Part shown: piece after piece, positions 58,629-64,000 of the stretch
Position numbering within the stretch: position 1 is the stretch's first letter
Layout: each line of letters opens with the position of its first letter
Source of the DNA: Mimachlamys varia
Lineage: Eukaryota > Mollusca > Bivalvia > Pectinida > Pectinidae
DNA: 64,000 nt
NCBI GenBank assembly: GCA_947623455.1
Contig: OX392527.1
Coordinates: 65,237,115 to 65,301,114 of the forward strand
Direction of reading: 5' to 3'
Notes under the pieces: generated by a model
What the model saw: only the letters and a program-made list of their open reading frames with translations
The model's database searches: none
What the model was told of the DNA's origin: nothing
Program-made: the position numbers and the translations under genes

Positions 58629-58647
58629 GGTGTTGCGAAAATCAGCT
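58574..58647 (-). CDS. Coding exon 1: start codon and signal peptide
   Basis: Acceptor TTTTAG precedes the exon and donor GTGAGT follows CATGAAG. The ATG is at 58628-58626, 20 bases into the exon; the context CAACACCATG fits a eukaryotic start. Residues 1-18 are MYRSLCWLGACLLFVLHE, a short basic start followed by a hydrophobic core: a signal peptide for ER entry. An in-frame ATG further upstream lies in the intron and is excluded. The exon ends in phase 1. Confidence 0.88.
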
Positions 58648-59974
58648 CTAAAACAAAAAAGCATAGTACTAAGGTAAGTTCATACAATTTACAATTGTAT
58701 AAATAAACTTCCACTATGTACATCCAACATTCTCCAGGATTTATATATATCTCACTTCGGCTATTTGTACTCCAAGGTGACTGGTCAAAAATAAAATCAG
58801 AGGCTTGCATGATCAGTATAACAAGAATTATGGGTAATTATAAGTCTCACTTTATTCTCGCTTTATCAATAATTATTATACAGCAAGATGATATCAGTAA
58901 CTTTTATTTACTATTTTATGTATACTTGACCAAAAGGAAGACAAGTCTTTGGCTCATTTTGTTATCAAATATATAATAAAGACTATTATTGTTATTATGA
59001 ACTTGGACAATAAAGTTTTTATAATTACATCAATAACACTATAAATATGTTGTAATGTAGCAGGACACGCAATTTAAGAAAAATTCCTGCCATTACAACT
59101 CCACTATGATTTTTTATGGGCGTCATTTTAAAGGGTGAGGCGGAAACTGAGGCGTCATTTTAAGTTGAGATGGAGTTTGGGGCTTTTGGATGTACATTTG
59201 TATTTCCTGTTGATGTAAGTTCCCTCCATTTTCCCCAACTGACAAAGATGGCTGATGATGGTAGAATTTAGCACTCAGTGTGATAGATAATTCAATGGAA
59301 TTATGTACAATTGGAGACTGTAGTTTATCTTGGGATTCTTTCCTAGGTTTAATAAGGTAATGTAGAGTAATATTGCATGCTTTGTCTAATGTAAATTGTT
59401 TTTTATAGCACAAAATTCATAATTATAACTGAAATGTATTTTAGACTAGGTCACTATATAGACTGCATCATACATGATTGGATACCTGTTTAAATATGTA
59501 GCATGGTATGTTGGATTCAATCAACATTTTTGATGACATAAATCATTAATTTTATTTAAGGTAATATATTCCTGTAAAATAATTTTTAGTTTCATTTGCA
59601 AAATGTGCTATATATTTACTAGTATGATTAATCATTAAATTGTAATTCCTTTTTACATTTAGTTTTCACTATATCATCAACAGGTTATTCATAACTGAAA
59701 AAAAAACTCAATGATATACTCAAATTCTGAAACAAATATGATTCCTGGAATTTCAAAAAACGAAGCCTGAAATTTCAAAAAGTGACACTCGTAAAATTTT
59801 TGCTGTCTCTTGGTTATTTAGATCAAATGACGCCCATTTTCCTGCCAGGGTACGCCTGGTTTCTGCCTCAAACTCAATATTCAGGGTCTAGAAGGTGTAA
59901 AAAAAAATACGCCTGAAATTCACTTTGAACTGACGCCTTGATTACGGGTGGGACTTTTCGTACAGAAAAATAAT
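58648..59974. other. Intron 1, right half without recognisable feature
   Basis: AT-rich sequence upstream of the signal-peptide exon. No array, exon or RNA gene recognised. Confidence 0.5.
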
Positions 59975-60400
59975 TACTCACAAATCCAAGATGGTCACCT
60001 GTCAGCTGTATTGTTTATCAGATCTTTCTGAAAATGGACCATGTACAGCAAGGCACCAAGGGGGACCTATACAGATGACATTTGAGAATGATCCATCCAG
60101 AACTCCTCAAGGAATAACAAACTATTACTCACAAATCTAAGATGGCCGTCTGTCGCCCATATTGTTTATCAGATCTGTCCGAAAATAGACCATGCACATC
60201 TAGCAACCTATAGCTATAGGGGAACTTACATGAATACAGATTAAATTTGATAGTGAACCATGTATAACTGAACACCAAGGGGCCCCTATGGATGAAATTT
60301 GAGAATGATCCATAGAGAAAATTAATACTGATAACATTTTACTAACAATATTACAAACAAATCCAAGATGACCGCCCCTCGGCCATGTTGTTTTTCAATT
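59975..60400. repeat. Diverged ~150-bp dispersed repeat, about 3 units
   Basis: ACAAATCCAAGATGG ... TGTATTGTTTATCAGATCT ... ACCATGTACAGCAAGGCACC ... TTTGAGAATGATCCAT recurs three times with changes. Class unknown. Confidence 0.6.
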
Positions 60401-61373
60401 TTTCTTTTAAATTTATAATACCCAGTTAACATTTTTAGATGAAGACCAACTATAATCTAGCTGAGGTTTCGCAATATTTTGTGAATAAATGCAGAAAGAA
60501 AATCACAAAACTTATACCGTTCCTTTTGAATGGGCTTCGATCAAGATCATTAAAGCTCAGTATATAATGTAGAGCATATTGAATGGATTTTACTGTTCTT
60601 TTTAAAGATAATGAACTCATTTTATTCTACAGTTCAATAATCACCTCTGGCAGTAGTCTGACTAATTCAGACTAGGTGTAATTGGTAGCTTTTCTTTTTA
60701 TACAGCTATAAATATATAGGCTAACATATAATGAATAATTGTGTCAGACAGTATGAATTCCAAAATTATAAAAAAGTCAAATATTTCTGTATCTATATAT
60801 AGGGTTAACATCAGACGTATTAAAAAGAACAATTCCTGATTTGAGGACATATTTTTTATTTGTAATGATTAGATATCTAACCAAAAATAATTCATATGAA
60901 TTCAGTAAAAAACGTACATTTATAAGAAATGTATATAGCTACATGATCCTGTATATGTATACACGACTGTCACTCATAACTAATATTGTGACTTCTGAAA
61001 ACTTACCAGTTCTAATTATATATTGTTTTAGACCTAGCACATGCACACATTAGGCCTATATAGGAATATTAATTCATAAATTGTCACTCGCTGTACACGT
61101 TTGTTACCTAGATTACCTAGAGTTAGGATTAACATGTACAGTTATCAGAAATATCAACTTCGTAATGGTATAAATGATAACGAGTTCAGGACGGCTTACA
61201 TTTCGTCCTGTTTACAAATTAGTTATCGCGAAAAAGCCATGATAAAACGCATTTGATTACCATTCAACAAAATATGAATATTGTTTGTTTTCTAATCGCG
61301 TCGGTGACACAAATCGCAAACTATATGATACATAAACAATGTCAAGAACCATAATTGTAATCATGCATCTCAC
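60401..61373. other. Intron 1, left part without recognisable feature
   Basis: AT-rich sequence running to the donor of the putative leader exon. Confidence 0.45.
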
Positions 61374-61470
61374 CTTTTCAAAGCAGCTGAACGCCCTGCC
61401 TAACGAAACAGTCAGTCGAGCTTGTTTCTATTCATAACTTCCAAGACCGGTTTGGGTAGGCGTGTCGAAA
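61374..61470 (-). other. Probable non-coding first exon (5' UTR) of the cadherin
   Basis: On the minus strand the sequence ends at a strong donor, GAAAAG followed by GTGAGATGC, at 61374. The next downstream acceptor (58647) opens the exon with the start codon, so an upstream leader exon is required. The 5' limit is a guess because no cap site can be read from sequence. Intron 1 would be about 2.7 kb. Confidence 0.45.
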
Positions 61471-61560
61471 TTCACGAGGGAGGGATTTCGTTCCGGTTCT
61501 TTGCACTTTGGCGGCCATTTTACTTATGTTGTTATAAAAACAATTTACAGAAACAAAATT
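61471..61560 (-). promoter_or_regulatory. Probable TATA-less promoter of the cadherin
   Basis: Just upstream of the putative leader exon lies a GC-richer patch in AT-rich surroundings. It holds an ETS-type core, ACCGGAA on the minus strand (61491-61497), and a YY1-like motif, GGCGGCCATTTT on the plus strand (61511-61522). I see no TATA box. ETS plus YY1-like sites near a start are typical of broad TATA-less promoters. Position fits; function is inferred. Confidence 0.35.
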
Positions 61561-62700
61561 AACATGTTCTTTATTACTTGATTTGCTTAACTAATCTAAG
61601 AAGATATTGAAATAGCATTGACTGATTTAATCTTTACTAGAAGGGACATAACATATCATTAATTTGTTATTACATGTACGATATTAAAAGCACTGATATA
61701 ATTTCTTTCCGGTAAAAATAAGGTAACATAAAATTATAACAACCAAAGAAATGAAGAGGTGGAGCATTCAACAATGCAACTAAAAATAAACAACCTGCAA
61801 AACCGGTTTCTGTTAATCAATAAGATCCTGTCGTGCTATTTTCAATACCAGAATACACACATTCATAGGGTGTGCATATAAAACATCAACTGGTTTGGAA
61901 GGAGATAAGAATGAACTGATCGAATGGCATTGGGAAAATATTAACTTTCGGAGATCGATTTTTTTTGTATCTCACCCGGAGAAGAAATATCACTGCAGAG
62001 GATATCGCACCTGTCTCAGGTGAGGTTACTGTGATGTTATGTGATGATGTCGATTTATCAAAACTGATAGGCCTAGCGAGGAGGGATATATACATACAAC
62101 TGTATAAAGGATCATGTCACTCGTGTCTATTTCATTTCTTAATTATGAATTTCATATAGCGTTATCATGATTCGGAGGTATTATTACTATTACAGTAGGC
62201 CCCCAATCTGACAATAATTTAACTCTAAGGCCTAGACTATATTTGTTTCCAAATTTGTTCTTGTCCGAAATAACTGAATGTTGTTATTTTCAGCTAAGCA
62301 GCAGGCCCAACGAACTTCTAAACATATCTGTGTATACTATGGTTTTTATTTACGGAAAATATATCATTTATAATATGAAATATGTTTTCTGAAATATTAA
62401 TTAAAAGTTCATATATAATTAGATATATTTATATGTATATGAAATGAATTAGTCCAGTAAAAGCAGTAACATATTTATTATAAAGGCCTATTTCTAGTGT
62501 AAGTTATGATGATTTATCAATATTGTCATTTATTTAAAAACAAAAAAAAAGTTGTATAAAATTATATACCTTCAAAATTCTTTTAGCTAGAGCTTGATAA
62601 ATGATATCACAGGCACTATAACTATAATGTTGTGGTAATATTATATCATTTCATTAGTAAGTGACTTGCCATTATGTATAAGGCAGATGTTGACGTCATA
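61561..62700. other. Upstream intergenic sequence, no gene recognised
   Basis: AT-rich. The small plus-strand ORF 61965-62159 has no family motif or splice context that I can use. No divergent gene is evident. Confidence 0.5.
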
Positions 62701-62704
62701 ATTA

Positions 62705-62950
62705 TATAAGGAGGTGGTCGTTTGCTGCAGTGGATAGCACACTTGCCTTAAGTAAATTTCACTAAAGCAACCATTTATTGCATGCAGGGTTCAATTCCCC
62801 GACCACACGTGAAAAGGTATGGGGGTCACCTGCCCTACCACATGGGTTTTCTCCGGGTACTCTGGTTTCTTCCAACAATAAGACCCCTCACACAACACAC
62901 GCTTACTGCATCCAGGCCAACAGTTAATTAAGCCTCAATATACTGATTAT
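62705..62950 (+). mobile_element. tRNA-derived SINE
   Basis: A box-like TGCTGCAGTGGATAGCACAC, B box GGGTTCAATTCCC, then GTGAAAAGGTATGGGGGTCA, GGGTTTTCTCCGGGTACTCT and CAATAAGACCCCTC, ending near an AT-rich tail (ATTATTATAAG). This solitary copy shows what the array-bearing SINE at 0.2-1.5 kb looked like before expansion. Confidence 0.75.
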
Positions 62951-63089
62951 TATAAGTTGGATGGCTTATTGTTTCATAATTATTATAAAATAATTGAAGT
63001 TTATATAAACATTGTAAGTTTTAGATTTATGTTAAATTTTATATTTATGTTGCATCGATCGTTAATAATTTGTCAGTTTGGTTTAGTTC

Positions 63090-63316
63090 GGTTAATTTTG
63101 TTTAATGTCCAGGGTCATTTAAGGACGTTCCACATTTTGGATGTGGAGAAAAGCCGGGGTATTATTAAAAGCCGGAGTATCTGGAGAAAAACCACTGACT
63201 TACGGTCAGTACCTGGCAACTGCCCCATGTGGGATTCAAACTCGCAACCCAGAGGTGGAGGGCTAGTGGTAGAATGTCGGAACACCTTAACCACTTGGCC
63301 ACAGCGGCCCCTAATA
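63090..63316 (-). mobile_element. tRNA-derived SINE (GGGGCCGCTGTGGCCAAG type)
   Basis: On the minus strand it starts GGGGCCGCTGTGGCCAAGTG (A box) and has GGTTGCGAGTTTGAATCCCA (B box), then CAGTTGCCAGGTACTGACCG, GTGGTTTTTCTCC and a GTCCTTAAATGACCC body end. The spacing is that of a Leu/Ser-like tRNA head. Related to the copy at 21.2 kb. Confidence 0.78.
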
Positions 63317-64000
63317 ATTTTTCAGCATTTTAAAATCATGCAATAGTCATTCTAGCCTGTGAGCCATTTATCTTCTCTATCAAGTACTCTGAGAAATCAA
63401 TGTCACTTTTCTATAAAAAGAAGAAATACAAGACCATGTGATATGATGATGGGAATAATATTATATGAATCAAGCCATTGGAATTTCCAAGTCTGATACC
63501 TGTTTAATATGGCAGGTTTATATATGTATAATTGCTGCAACTCAATCCAGGTTTGAAGCCCACGTGGGGCAGTCACCTGCAGGTAGTGGCCACAGATCAT
63601 GGTATTTCTCTGCCTTTAATTTTCAACATTAAAACCTGGCACAGCCTTATATGATTTAGCTTGCTTGGCTGTTAATTGGATATGAACCATAATTCTAAGA
63701 GCAACAGTTTTATCAAAATAAACCTTTAGCTATTCTGAAAGTAAAACTTTTACCTTACACAAAAGGAGATGTAGTAGTCATCAAACCTTAAAATGAGGTC
63801 ACCTTTGACCTTGACCTAAAGAATTGAAATATTTCCTAATACAAGTTTCTGTCCGACCTTTTTGTTTGACCTTGACCCCATCTCTTTGTAATATATATAA
63901 TGAAAGTATTTTGAAGCAATGTTATTACCCATTTATTCAAAATACTTCAGCATTCACTCTGACTGCAATTTTATGTTTGACCTTGATTTTACGATCTAAA
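63317..64000. other. Intergenic sequence with TGACCTTGACC-rich repeats
   Basis: No gene recognised. From 63780 to the end there are several TTTGACCTTGACC motifs, as also at 120-150, 1560-1740, 11730-11760 and 33.2-33.5 kb. Confidence 0.5.

Noticed and set aside
238..58485. CRISPR-like arrays
   Set aside because: Units are contiguous tandem copies with no unique spacers, and the surroundings are an animal gene.
61886..62159. Small ORFs upstream of the promoter as a divergent gene
   Set aside because: Short, no recognisable domain, no splice or start context beyond chance.

Overview
The window looks like genomic DNA from a lophotrochozoan animal, most likely a bivalve mollusc. That is an inference from three things: one intron-rich cadherin gene, tRNA-derived SINEs and short inverted-repeat elements of the kind common in molluscs, and very heavy intronic minisatellite load. 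There are no bacterial-type operons, Shine-Dalgarno sites or CRISPR arrays.

One gene accounts for nearly everything. It lies on the minus strand, from a probable non-coding first exon near 61.4 kb to the left edge of the window, where it is still unfinished. I could place 35 coding exons by GT/AG signals. All 34 junctions keep a single reading frame, and together they give 1,678 residues: a signal peptide, 14 extracellular cadherin (EC) repeats, and most of a membrane-adjacent (MAD-like) domain of the type found in the cadherin-23 / protocadherin-15 / insect Cad87A-Cad99C group. The transmembrane segment and cytoplasmic tail must lie to the left of base 1. The length and repeat number recall Cad87A/CDH23-like proteins, but orthology needs a database search.

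The introns are the unusual part. At least two dozen tandem arrays, each with a different unit of about 13-65 bp, fill roughly half of the window; the largest are at 5.4-11.7 kb and 22.5-28.8 kb. Most long open reading frames in the window (up to 861 codons) are artefacts of stop-free repeat units in these arrays.

Several arrays show where they came from. Two (40.0-40.8 kb and 5.04-5.2 kb) are tandem copies of the end of the adjacent exon plus its own 5' splice site, so the intron begins with a ladder of splice-donor copies. A splice acceptor is duplicated at 12.2 kb and another donor edge is repeated near 1.5-1.75 kb. One array (0.2-1.4 kb) grew inside a SINE, and two (14.4-16.6 kb and 34.6-35.0 kb) grew inside or beside copies of one terminal-inverted-repeat element. 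A 2.39-kb segment of the 5.4-11.7 kb array is duplicated almost perfectly in tandem.

Other contents are a plus-strand SGNH/GDSL-like ORF with a TATA box nested in an intron at 44.2 kb, probably a decayed mobile-element gene; a 413-bp hAT-like inverted-repeat element inside a 35-bp array at 13.9 kb; five or six SINE-like elements; and a probable TATA-less promoter near 61.5 kb. The region right of 61.6 kb holds dispersed repeats and no gene that I can support.
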